Source: Flavobacterium bernardetii
Lineage (GTDB): Bacteria; Bacteroidota; Bacteroidia; Flavobacteriales; Flavobacteriaceae
DNA: 64,000 bases
Reading direction: 5' to 3'
NCBI RefSeq assembly: GCF_011305415.1
Contig: NZ_JAANOQ010000004.1
Location: forward strand, 1 to 64,000
A program made the position numbers and the translations under genes. Positions 47,492 to 57,079 of this stretch are shown piece by piece. Positions within the stretch are counted from its first letter, which is position 1, and each line of letters starts with the position of its first letter. The notes under the pieces are model-generated. The model saw only the letters and a program-made list of their open reading frames with translations, had not been told where the DNA came from and made no database searches.

Positions 47492-49468
47492 TTATTTATT
47501 GTTTTTAATTTTCTCATCTTCAATCGTTACAGGTAAAATTTTTGGAGTAATTACTGCGTTTTTTGGTTTGTTTAATCCTTCTGGGACATCTTCAAAACGT
47601 ACTTTAGTTCCATCAAAATAAATTGGTGTAGCATTTTGGATTTGGTTTTCAGTGTCAGGAATCATTACACCTTTCATATTTGAATCAAAGTTTTGAGATA
47701 AAACTACATCTGAAACTGTTACTCCGTTTTCATAACCTTTTTGAGTACCAATTGCAACCCAATTAAAAGAAACATTGCTTTTACCGTTTTTGTTTTCTTT
47801 AATAAAGAATCCATCTTTTGTTATTCTGCTAATATAAAGACCGTTGCTTTCTCCAATTGGCGTTACAGTAATGTTAATGCTTTCTTCAGAATCCATTGAT
47901 TTGGATAAATCTGAAGTGCTTACTGCGTTTTTAAAGGCCTCATTAAAAGTAATAAAGACTTCTCCGTTATTTAATTTTCCTTTTCCTCTTGTAGTAACAT
48001 CAACACTTGTTGAAGTAGAAGAATAAGTTGCAATTCTATTGTTGTTTCCTTCAATTAGTTGAATGTATGGTTTGTTTGTAATCGTATTTCCATCTACATA
48101 CATACCAAAATCTTGACCTTTTGAAACAAGGCCATATTGACTTCCTTGTACATAGCCACCCATAAAACCTCCGTTTATACCCATACCAATATTATTATTT
48201 GCAGCTGGGCTTGACATTTTTCCTGCTCCATTACCATTAGTCGCAGTACTTGCATAAAGACCAAACATTGAACCTGCGCCACCTGCACTACTTTTATATG
48301 CTAAGGATGCCCACGTTCCAGAATTTTCACCTAAAACTCCACCAGTTCTTTTAGGAATTAAAGCCCCGCCAACACTTGTGTCTACAAGTAATTGCCCAGT
48401 TATTCCAAAAAAATATGAATCTGTATTAAGTACTGTTGTTTTTGATGCGAAAGATCCGGCTACACCTGCTAATGAAGAGTTTACTCCTGCAGCAGTTGGT
48501 CCGCTATATCCACCAGTTCCTTGTGTTCTGTTACTATGTGTTCCAATTATACCAGCTACGTCTTGATTACCTGCGACAGCCTGGTCTAATGTGCCGTAAA
48601 CTGCTGCGATTGATGCAGTTGTTGTTAGTGTTCCTCCGGTGGTTTGTCCGTAAATACCTATTCCGTTTCCGAAATTAGCACCACTAACTCCGTTACCTAC
48701 TTGAGATGATGATTGCCCTTGAACGCCAGATAGGTTGCCAGTTCTTGCAGTTACTGTTGATGAATTTAGTCCTGAAACACCTGATCCTTGAGTTGCGGCT
48801 ATATTAGTTATAGTCCCTAATACACCATTTCCAGTACCTGAATTTCTTCCAGTTACTCCTGTTCCGGTTAATGTGCTTTGTCCAAAAACTCCGATTCCTG
48901 TTCCATTAGCATATCCGCTAATTGCTTCATCACCTGCTGTTGTTGCTAAAACTTCAAAAACATTATCAGCTCCGGTAGTTACATCGTTAGTTGTTGTGTT
49001 CATTAATATGTGTCCATTGGAAAGAACTCTCATTCTCTCAATATTATTTGTCCTTGTTGCGAAATCTACAGCATCAGTAGTTCCTATAAAGTCAGTAGCA
49101 ATATTTGTACTTCCGTTTCCTAATAAAGACCAATCTAAGCCTCCTGGAGAACCTGCAAAGGCCACCCATCTTGTTCCGTTCCAAAAATATAATCCTGGGC
49201 CGATTGCATTTGGTGGTGCTGCAACACCTGTATTTGCTGTTGCAGTATTGTATACTACTGTCCCAGTTGGGATTGCTCCAGTTTGCGGGTTTACAACTGG
49301 TGCTTGAGCGTTTAGCGCTGTTAAGGCAATTCTTGGTACAACAAAACCGTAGTTATTTGCTATTGTTGGGTTTAAGTCTAATGCGCCTTCTGGTGTGGTA
49401 GTGCCAATACCTACTTGGGCATTTAAAGTGCAAATGCTAAATACAATAAAAAGTGCATGCTTTTTCAT
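47492..49468 (-). CDS. Tail-fibre-like secreted protein, paralogue 1
   Basis: 658 residues. A signal peptide (1-17) is followed directly by QVGIGTTTPEGALDLN, the opening typical of Bacteroidota tail-fibre-like proteins. A beta-rich, glycine-rich middle follows with repeated G-x-G-V-x-G turns (about 180-450, for example GVFGQSTLTGTGVTGRNSGT). This is reminiscent of trimeric beta-helix stalks. The C-terminal part (about 500-658) is shared in style with the gene at 49671. No canonical T9SS C-terminal domain was recognised. It is probably a surface or extracellular fibre. Confidence 0.75.
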   Translation of the reverse strand: MKKHALFIVFSICTLNAQVGIGTTTPEGALDLNPTIANNYGFVVPRIALTALNAQAPVVNPQTGAIPTGTVVYNTATANTGVAAPPNAIGPGLYFWNGTRWVAFAGSPGGLDWSLLGNGSTNIATDFIGTTDAVDFATRTNNIERMRVLSNGHILMNTTTNDVTTGADNVFEVLATTAGDEAISGYANGTGIGVFGQSTLTGTGVTGRNSGTGNGVLGTITNIAATQGSGVSGLNSSTVTARTGNLSGVQGQSSSQVGNGVSGANFGNGIGIYGQTTGGTLTTTASIAAVYGTLDQAVAGNQDVAGIIGTHSNRTQGTGGYSGPTAAGVNSSLAGVAGSFASKTTVLNTDSYFFGITGQLLVDTSVGGALIPKRTGGVLGENSGTWASLAYKSSAGGAGSMFGLYASTATNGNGAGKMSSPAANNNIGMGINGGFMGGYVQGSQYGLVSKGQDFGMYVDGNTITNKPYIQLIEGNNNRIATYSSTSTSVDVTTRGKGKLNNGEVFITFNEAFKNAVSTSDLSKSMDSEESINITVTPIGESNGLYISRITKDGFFIKENKNGKSNVSFNWVAIGTQKGYENGVTVSDVVLSQNFDSNMKGVMIPDTENQIQNATPIYFDGTKVRFEDVPEGLNKPKNAVITPKILPVTIEDEKIKNNK

Positions 49469-49620
49469 AACATCAAATTTTGGGGGGTTATTTTAATATT
49501 ATTATTTTGAGATTTTTTAAATCATAAGCAATTTAACATTTTTTTTAAATATATCATAATTTAATTGTTTTTTTATTTTACTTTTCTAATTTAAATTTGT
49601 ATTTAGTTTAGTTGTAGGCA

Positions 49621-49654
49621 AAAAAAAGCCCAACAAATTTGTTGGGCTTTTTTT
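49621..49654 (-). terminator. Terminator of the tail-fibre-like gene at 49671
   Basis: A perfect palindrome of A7, GCCCAACAAATTTGTTGGGC and T7, 17 bp beyond the stop codon. Confidence 0.92.
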
Positions 49655-49670
49655 AGAATTAAATTATCTT

Positions 49671-51167
49671 TTATTTTTTTTCTTTGTTTGTTTTGCTTTT
49701 TCCTTGTTCTAATTTTTTTGGTTTTAAAGGAGCTAATGGTAAACGAACGTCAACATGTTTTGAAATTATGTGACCTTCTTTTGAAATGGTATCTGCGCGA
49801 TTTGCAATTAATTGCCATGAAAAAGAAACATTAGATTTTCCGTTTTGTAATTCTTTTACTGTAAAACCATTTGCTGACTTATCTGTAACAAATACTCCGT
49901 TGCAATCACCTTCTAATTGTATAAAAACTTTCAAGGGGTGTTTTTCGTTAACAAAAATATTTTTTGCTAAAACTTTATCAATATCAATTTTACAAACTCC
50001 ATTTACTAAAGTACCAATACCAGAATCTGTAAATGTAATTTCTGGTGATTCTGATGCGTAAAGAATTCTTCCTTTGTTGTTTTCGTCTTTTACAATAGTT
50101 GAAACTGATCCGCCACCCATAATTTTATAATTTGTTCCTGCGTGTTGAAGACCTACCCATGCATAATCAGTTGTGTTTGCATCTCCATTTATATCACCTC
50201 CAGCTCCTGTAATAAATCCGCCAACACCATCTTGACCTCCATCAAAATAGCCTCCATAATACATGCTATTTGTATTGTCGTATCCTGCTAATTGTGCTGT
50301 AGCTTGTACGTTGTCTGCGGTATTTGTATTTGAGAAATAACCACCGTATCTTGTTTGGGTATTTGATGTTGGTGTTGTAACTGTTCCTACGACTCCAACA
50401 TCAACTGCGGTTCCAATAACACCAATGTTAAATCCAGGTAAATTTGTGAAGCCATTACCTGAACCGTCGAAAGCCCCACCGGCATTAGAGTCTGTACCTG
50501 TCGCATCAGTTGAATGTCTTCCGTATACTCCAGCGCTGCTTTGGCCTGTTGCATATCCATTAATTGGATAATCTCCAGCTACACCAACTGATGTAAACAT
50601 ATCAATTGTTGGGAAAGGAGAGGAAGCTCTAATGTGAACGTGGTTTGTACTAGCATCTACAAAAAACATTTCTGTTTCTCCAGTTCCTTCTACTCTAAAA
50701 TCATAGTTTTGAGCGTCTTCGTTAATTACTGTTTCTGCAGTACCCATTCTAATTCTCTCAATACTATTTGCTCTTAAGATTAATGGTACATTATCTGTAG
50801 TACCAACATAATTAGTTGCTGGATTAGTACCAGTATTTCCAGATAAAGACCAATCTAATCCTCCAGGTGAACCTGCAAGTGAAATCCATCTAGTTCCTTC
50901 CCAATAGTACATTCCTGGAACAACATTATTTGGAATTACACCTGCGGTAGCGGTATTCCATATTAAGGTTCCAACAACTAAAGCTCCACCTGCGGGGTTA
51001 ACCACTGGCGCAGCAATATTTAACGCTGTAAGTGATACTCTTGGTAGTAATAATCCGTTTGTACTTGAATTGATATCTAATGCCCCTGCTGGGGTAGTAG
51101 TTCCAACTCCTACTTGTGCATTTGAAATTAATGTTAAAAATAACATTAAGGGTAGAATTTTTTTCAT
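49671..51167 (-). CDS. Tail-fibre-like secreted protein, paralogue 2
   Basis: 498 residues. The signal peptide (1-17) and the opening QVGVGTTTPAGALDINSS closely match the neighbour at 47492, as does the block YYWEGTRWISLAGSPGGLDW. The middle is beta-rich and shorter than in the paralogue. The C-terminal block NGKSNVSFSWQLIANRAD corresponds to the other's SNVSFNWVAIGTQKG. The end is lysine-rich. It is probably a surface or extracellular protein. The pair looks like a duplication followed by divergence of the stalk. Confidence 0.75.
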   Translation of the reverse strand: MKKILPLMLFLTLISNAQVGVGTTTPAGALDINSSTNGLLLPRVSLTALNIAAPVVNPAGGALVVGTLIWNTATAGVIPNNVVPGMYYWEGTRWISLAGSPGGLDWSLSGNTGTNPATNYVGTTDNVPLILRANSIERIRMGTAETVINEDAQNYDFRVEGTGETEMFFVDASTNHVHIRASSPFPTIDMFTSVGVAGDYPINGYATGQSSAGVYGRHSTDATGTDSNAGGAFDGSGNGFTNLPGFNIGVIGTAVDVGVVGTVTTPTSNTQTRYGGYFSNTNTADNVQATAQLAGYDNTNSMYYGGYFDGGQDGVGGFITGAGGDINGDANTTDYAWVGLQHAGTNYKIMGGGSVSTIVKDENNKGRILYASESPEITFTDSGIGTLVNGVCKIDIDKVLAKNIFVNEKHPLKVFIQLEGDCNGVFVTDKSANGFTVKELQNGKSNVSFSWQLIANRADTISKEGHIISKHVDVRLPLAPLKPKKLEQGKSKTNKEKK

Positions 51168-51199
51168 TTTTTATTAATTAGGGGGTTGTAAATATCTCA

Positions 51200-51228
51200 C
51201 AAAATTAAATAAAAAACTTGAAAAACAA
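51200..51228 (-). promoter_or_regulatory. Promoter of the gene at 49671
   Basis: On the minus strand TTG (51226-51228), 18 bp, then TAATTTTG (51200-51207), a full match to TTG-N17-23-TAnnTTTG, 32 bp before the ATG. Confidence 0.7.
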
Positions 51229-51315
51229 ACAAAACAATGTTAAAAATCAATATATTACATAAATACACCAGTTGTCGGGCATTTGTTTTATTGAGTAATC
51301 CAAGTATTAAAAAAT

Positions 51316-51350
51316 AAAAAGACCTTTACTTTTATAGTAAAGGTCTTTTT
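51316..51350 (-). terminator. Terminator of giant gene at 51376
   Basis: The stem AAAAAGACCTTTACT/AGTAAAGGTCTTTTT lies just beyond the minus-strand stop codon. Confidence 0.9.
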
Positions 51351-51375
51351 GAAAAATGTTAAGGAGTTAAGGTTT

Positions 51376-54300
51376 TTAGTAAATAACTTTTCTAACCTCT
51401 TCGGTATTGTCTTCTAATGTTATTTTAACTATCACTAAACTGTTAGTTCTTGTTAGATTATTTATTTCATATACTGGATTGTTAACATTTGTTTTTTCAA
51501 ATATCTGTTTTCCTTGGATATCAAAAACTTGAATGTTTTTAATTTTTAATTTTCCAGACTGAACTGTTAGTTTTTCATTATCATAAACTATTAGTTGATT
51601 TGTTAGTTCAGTAATAGTTTCGTTTTTATCTTTTGCAAATCTTAAAACAAATCTATCTTTAACATATCCTTTGTTTGCTATAAATGCATATGGTGCCTCT
51701 TTTAAATTATATAGCGTGTTTAGTAATTTGTCTTCTAAATAGATGTTTTGATTCTTATCTAAAAATAACCCATCTACTGCACTTAGAGCAATTTTGTATA
51801 AACCATCTTGAGGAGTAGAAATTCCAATTCTTACTTTATCATTTGGATCAAATGGAAGTTTTCTACCTTGGATTATCATTAGATCCTCATCAATTAATGA
51901 GAAAATATTCAAAGATAATTTTTCATTACAGAATGCATCAAATAATCTGTCTTTACCATTTGTTGCGTTTTCAGCATATCCTAACATTGTTCTAACGTTA
52001 GTGCCAGTTGGTGTTACAATATCGAACCAAATGTGGTGTCTTTCTAATTCATTTGAATTTGTTCCTTTATTATCTGAAGTTTTATAAAACACATTATTGT
52101 TATAGGTGTTACTTCTTAGAGTGTTATTAAAAGTTAAATTTTCTGTGGTTGCTGCTGTTGTGTGTAACATCGAAACAAAAAATCCTTGTCCAGCATTAAT
52201 TAGTCCATTAAACACACCCGGCCCACTTGAATTTCCTGTTGAATTATATGAAATATAATCAGAAGGAGTGTAATTGTAAGCGTAATCATTATAAAAAGGA
52301 TCTGAAATTGCTGTAGACGGTAAAGTACCATGAGTCCATATATTAACAAAACCAGTAATGTTGGTGTTTAATGTTAAGAAATCAATTGCGTTTATAGCTG
52401 AAGGATATGGATTTCCAACTAAATTCCAGTTATCGTCATCTTTTGTTCCTGGAGTTGAAGAAACACCAGTAGAGTAGTTTACTCCATCGTAAGTTCCTCT
52501 GCTAATTGGAACGGTAATGTTTCCATTATTTGGAACACCAACAAAAGAAGTTGTAAAGTTAGTTAATACAGTTGTTGAAAAAGCACTTGGACCTCTTACA
52601 ATATATCCTTTTCCGTCAATCATTGTTTCGTTTGCAGCTGTCCAATTACCGAAATTATTTGTTCCTCCAGTTGTAGGTGACCATTTGTATTGAAATCCTA
52701 ATGGTGTTCCTGGAGAAATTGCGCTGTTACTAAATCCAGAAACAGGAGAAGACCAATAAACATAATCTTGTCTTCTGATATTAGCGGTTCTTCTGTATGT
52801 TATATTTCCAATATTTGCTATGTTGTTTGTTTGAAGTAAGCTTGATCCGCTATCAAATGTTGCAACACCACCAGCTTCAACATTTAAGTTATCGGTGATT
52901 GTAAGTGTGTTGTTTGTGTTAACTAATAAGTCACCATTTGCTCTGATAATAACATATTTTGCAAAAGCATTATAAAATGCACCAACAATTCTAGAGTCAT
53001 TAGGACCATCGTAAATAATTACACAAGTATTAGCGTCAGGTACACCAGCTGGTTCCCAGTTGTTTGGTTGATTCCAATCGGTACTAACAGTTCCTTTCCA
53101 AAGTTTAGTTTTGTTAGTAATTGTAATTAATTCTGAGATAGGACATCCATTTCCTAAAGTTGCATTTGCAGTAAATGACCATGATGTTGAAGCTAATTGT
53201 GCTGGAGTTGGTTTAACATATACAGTTGTAACGTTTTGTGCTGCATAAGGTATAGTACAAGCTGCATCGATATATGCAGCTACAGTTCCGCCTGTCCATG
53301 TAAAAGTAGTATTTAAAGGTCTATTGCCATAAACTTTTACATCATCAATTGCCCAACCATTTGCCCAAGCAGAACCTCCAGCTAAGTAAAATCTAAATCT
53401 TACCATAAGATTATTCATGCCAGCATAAGCTGATAAATCAATAATTGAGTTTGAGAATTCTCCAGCATAACCTTGGTTTGATGTGTAGGTTTGTAAAGTT
53501 GTCCAAGCACCACCACCATTAGTCGAAATGTCAACATATCCAAATTGTACTGGCTCTCCAGGATAATATGAAAAATGATGTCTAAAGTCTAAAGTTAAAT
53601 CTGAATAAGCAGTAGCGTCTAATACAGCAGTTCTTAATTGTGTATCTTTTGGATTTGGGACAGAAAAATCTGAGTTCGCTAAAACAAAACCATTTCCAAT
53701 TGCACTTGAAGTAATAGCTGGTTTCCATACTGTTCCTGTAGGTACGTATGGACTTGTTCTTGCTGTCCATTGTGTGTTTGCGTCAGCTGCAACATTGAAT
53801 AAAGATAACGTTCCTAGGCCACCTTCGAAATTTTCATTTACTAAGTAATCGATGATTTCATCACCACCAGCTGTAATAGTAACAATATTGTTTTCTCCAC
53901 AAACTTCAGGTACTGATGGTGTTACAGTGATGTTTGTTGTTGGATTGATTGTTGCTATAACTTCTGTTCTGTACCAAGATTCACAAGTTCCGTTCCAAGC
54001 AGTAACATAATATTTTGTTGTTGCGCTTAAGAAAGGAGTATTCCAATATGTGATTCCAGGAACAGCAGCTTGAGAGCCAATTAATGTTCCTCCGAAAAGA
54101 GAATCGTAAAATCTAAATAGTGTAACTCCAGCAGTTCCTTCTGCTCCTAAAGCAACTATACCGTCGTCACAACGTTCGCCGTCATGAACAAAAGTTGGTT
54201 TTGCTGCACAATCGGCAACTACAACTAATCTGTAATCTTCAGTTTCACCTGCTGCATATGCTCCAGCACAAGGTGTAATTGTTCCAGAATTTTCACGAGT

Positions 54301-56649
54301 TCTCATTCTAATTCTATATGTTCCAGGAGCTGTTGCGCCTGGTACAACAAATCCTCCTGTACCTTCAATGGTTTGAGTTCCTCCAGTATTGTATACTAAT
54401 TCTGGTGCGGCATCTGTAAATACGCCATCATTATTCCAGTCTACCCACATTTCAACAAATTGTCTAGAAACTCTTAAAAGATATTCAATTGCGACACCTC
54501 CGCCTGGAATTTGCGTTACTGGAGTAGAGGCAGTGAAATCTCCATAACCAGAAGCAGATCTTCCAGTTCCCATGTTGTTTAGATTTGTAATATTTCCAAC
54601 GGTAAATACATTTTCAATATATCTTGTTGTTGTTGCTCCATATGTTGGGAAACAATATGGGTCAGTTGCTAAAGTTGTTGTATTTCCTATTAGAGGTGAT
54701 ACGGTTCTATATAATGGTCCTCCAATACAAAGTCTGTTGAAAGAAAAGATATAAAAATAATAAGTTGTAGATGGTGTTAGCCCAGAAGCAGAAAATGAAT
54801 TATTAGAATCGTTATCTACAACGGTATATCCAGCTCCAACTGTTCCTCCAATTGCGTAAGTTGTTCCATTAACTGGTGTCGGCGCAGCTGGATTTGTACT
54901 AATAACTACTAAATAATTATCAGGTAGAGGAGAAGCATGTGTAAATGATCCTGAAATAACAGTTGCTGATGGTGATAGATTTAATGCTGTTGGTTGTGCA
55001 GTTGGTGCCACACAAGGAATATTACAGTTACCAGTATATGTTACATTTAAATCGAATCCAGATCTAACGCCTGTTCCGTCTGAAGTAAATCTTACGGTAA
55101 TAGTTTGTCCGGGATTTCCAGTATAATTAATTGTTCCTGTACCTGTATATACAGCTAATTGAGTTCCTCCAATTCCTACGCCGTCATATAGCCAAACCGC
55201 ATCAAATCCATTTTCTGTATCGTAAGTCCCATTGATGTTTACAACTGCTGTAGAAGTTACATTTAAAGCAGACCAGTCGTTTCTTCCACTTGCATAATTG
55301 GCTAAATTGGCATGGTCGCGTAGAATTGTATTGTTCCCACACGTAACATTATTTGTTCCCAATCCACTTACTAAAACAATATTATTAACAGTTAAAGTTG
55401 CAGTTGTAGAGTAAGCTGAAGTACCACATGCGTTTGTTGCAGAAGCATGATATTGATAATTGTTCATTGCTAAGGTAGCTCCAGTGATATTTAAAGTAGC
55501 AGTTGTAGCTGTGCTGTAAACTCCTCCGTTAACAATGGTTGTCCAAGTTCCACCACCATCGGTACTTACTTGCCATGTATAACTTGTTGGAGTGTTGCTT
55601 GCGGTTACTGTAAATGAAGCTATACCTCCCGTATTTGTTGAAAAGTTTACAGGGTTTGCAGTTATGCTTGGTGGAACATTAATCGTAACTGCTAAACTTC
55701 CTGATCCAGTGCTCCAACATCCTGATGAATCATGTTGAGCACGTAAGTAATAAGTTCCTGATGTGGTAGCAACAAATGTTGCGCCACTATTTGCTGTACT
55801 TGTTCCTAAAGCAGTTGTTTGCCAATACCATGTTACACCTGCAGGTGGTGCGCCCGCTCTAGTTAATGTAACTCCCGGAGGATTACATTGTGGTGAATTA
55901 CTAGTAGGATTTCCTGGGTTAGCTGGAATTACCATTGTGTATGTAACTCTGATTTCTCCTCGAGCTCCATTACCTCCAGTTCGACCTCCACCGCCACTAA
56001 TTCTTAAAGCGCCGCCACCGCCGCCGCCTGGTATAATTCCTGGATTACCATTGTTTGATGCACCAGTTCTTGCTGCTCCACCATTTCCACCACCACCAGG
56101 TGCGTTACCACCTGCGGCTCCAAGTGCAGTTGTGCCTAAGCCACCATCAGCACCTGTTGTGTTTGTTGTGCCTCCTGATGCAGTCCCTCCAGTTCCGATA
56201 GCGCCTTGGTTTTGACCGCCTCCAGTCCCTCCATTTGCTAGCATAATGCCAAATGTTGTTGGATTTCCGTTTCCACCACTATTTGTACCTCCGTTTCCGC
56301 CTAAGCCAACAGAGTAAGGGATTATATCACCTGGTAATACAGTTAATACTGCTGTAGAATAACCGCCTGACCCTCCGCCTGATCCTCCATTAGGATTATT
56401 GTCAGCAGCGCCTCCAGCACCTCCAGCTCCCCAAATAGTTACTGTTAAGGAGGTTACGCCACATGGAACTGTAAAATTGCCAGATCCAGAAATGTAAGTA
56501 TCTGTAGTAACTTGCCCAAAAGCATCATAAAACCCTAGAAATATAAAAAAAAGCGCGAATAGTAATTTGATTTTGCTTTTTAGAAAAGAAAAGCAACGCA
56601 CATTAACCGATGAATGTGTAGAAGCACCTGAATTGTAATTTTGTTCCAT
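51376..56649 (-). CDS. Giant secreted mosaic protein (Gly-rich, Ig-like, CUB, GEVED), type A T9SS cargo, paralogue
   Basis: 1757 residues. An extended N-terminus is followed by a signal segment (about 25-46, FYDAFGQ), a glycine-rich domain (about 50-240), Ig-like segments (about 250-425), a CUB-like domain (about 435-545), a fibronectin-like segment (about 550-655) and a GEVED domain (about 730-810). A jelly-roll/MAM-like stretch follows (about 930-1130), then the region shared with the gene at 41578 (from about 1180, YWSSPVSGFSNSAISPGTPL) and a type A sorting domain ending EEVRKVIY. The two giants share ends but differ in domain order. It is probably surface-exposed; the ligand is unknown. 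Confidence 0.9.
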   Translation of the reverse strand: MEQNYNSGASTHSSVNVRCFSFLKSKIKLLFALFFIFLGFYDAFGQVTTDTYISGSGNFTVPCGVTSLTVTIWGAGGAGGAADNNPNGGSGGGSGGYSTAVLTVLPGDIIPYSVGLGGNGGTNSGGNGNPTTFGIMLANGGTGGGQNQGAIGTGGTASGGTTNTTGADGGLGTTALGAAGGNAPGGGGNGGAARTGASNNGNPGIIPGGGGGGALRISGGGGRTGGNGARGEIRVTYTMVIPANPGNPTSNSPQCNPPGVTLTRAGAPPAGVTWYWQTTALGTSTANSGATFVATTSGTYYLRAQHDSSGCWSTGSGSLAVTINVPPSITANPVNFSTNTGGIASFTVTASNTPTSYTWQVSTDGGGTWTTIVNGGVYSTATTATLNITGATLAMNNYQYHASATNACGTSAYSTTATLTVNNIVLVSGLGTNNVTCGNNTILRDHANLANYASGRNDWSALNVTSTAVVNINGTYDTENGFDAVWLYDGVGIGGTQLAVYTGTGTINYTGNPGQTITVRFTSDGTGVRSGFDLNVTYTGNCNIPCVAPTAQPTALNLSPSATVISGSFTHASPLPDNYLVVISTNPAAPTPVNGTTYAIGGTVGAGYTVVDNDSNNSFSASGLTPSTTYYFYIFSFNRLCIGGPLYRTVSPLIGNTTTLATDPYCFPTYGATTTRYIENVFTVGNITNLNNMGTGRSASGYGDFTASTPVTQIPGGGVAIEYLLRVSRQFVEMWVDWNNDGVFTDAAPELVYNTGGTQTIEGTGGFVVPGATAPGTYRIRMRTRENSGTITPCAGAYAAGETEDYRLVVVADCAAKPTFVHDGERCDDGIVALGAEGTAGVTLFRFYDSLFGGTLIGSQAAVPGITYWNTPFLSATTKYYVTAWNGTCESWYRTEVIATINPTTNITVTPSVPEVCGENNIVTITAGGDEIIDYLVNENFEGGLGTLSLFNVAADANTQWTARTSPYVPTGTVWKPAITSSAIGNGFVLANSDFSVPNPKDTQLRTAVLDATAYSDLTLDFRHHFSYYPGEPVQFGYVDISTNGGGAWTTLQTYTSNQGYAGEFSNSIIDLSAYAGMNNLMVRFRFYLAGGSAWANGWAIDDVKVYGNRPLNTTFTWTGGTVAAYIDAACTIPYAAQNVTTVYVKPTPAQLASTSWSFTANATLGNGCPISELITITNKTKLWKGTVSTDWNQPNNWEPAGVPDANTCVIIYDGPNDSRIVGAFYNAFAKYVIIRANGDLLVNTNNTLTITDNLNVEAGGVATFDSGSSLLQTNNIANIGNITYRRTANIRRQDYVYWSSPVSGFSNSAISPGTPLGFQYKWSPTTGGTNNFGNWTAANETMIDGKGYIVRGPSAFSTTVLTNFTTSFVGVPNNGNITVPISRGTYDGVNYSTGVSSTPGTKDDDNWNLVGNPYPSAINAIDFLTLNTNITGFVNIWTHGTLPSTAISDPFYNDYAYNYTPSDYISYNSTGNSSGPGVFNGLINAGQGFFVSMLHTTAATTENLTFNNTLRSNTYNNNVFYKTSDNKGTNSNELERHHIWFDIVTPTGTNVRTMLGYAENATNGKDRLFDAFCNEKLSLNIFSLIDEDLMIIQGRKLPFDPNDKVRIGISTPQDGLYKIALSAVDGLFLDKNQNIYLEDKLLNTLYNLKEAPYAFIANKGYVKDRFVLRFAKDKNETITELTNQLIVYDNEKLTVQSGKLKIKNIQVFDIQGKQIFEKTNVNNPVYEINNLTRTNSLVIVKITLEDNTEEVRKVIY

Positions 56650-57079
56650 AAAAAGGGGGGTGTTATAGTATTGTTTTTTGTGATTTTTTTTAATAGTGTT
56701 ATAACAAAGTTAATAAAAAAAAATGCTATTATATATTAAATGTTTTTTGTATTTGTTAAAAAATCGCAATTTCACGCTAAAAAACACGTAAATACTTATT
56801 TTTAATGCAATTGATTCGTATAAAACAAACAAATTTTACTTTTTTTGTGATTTTTTTTTATTTTTTTAAATTTATCAAAACCATTTCTGTTTTTTTTACG
56901 TATTTCATTTAAGAGTTTATTGGTTTGTTTAGTTTTATATTTTTGCAATATCTTAATTAATAAAGGGATAAGTATCGATATGATGTTAATAAAAATTCAA
57001 AAAACTGTAAAATAATTATCTATTTTAATAAAAAAACATTACATTTGAAGATTGTTTCAAGGTATAAAAATCTAAGTTT
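56650..57079. promoter_or_regulatory. Divergent A+T-rich promoter region of two cargo genes
   Basis: 430 bp without genes. On the minus strand TAACTTTG (56705-56712) is a -7-type box 55 bp before the giant gene. On the plus strand TACATTTG (57040-57047) is 32 bp before the cargo gene at 57080. Long T and A runs fill the rest. Confidence 0.55.
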
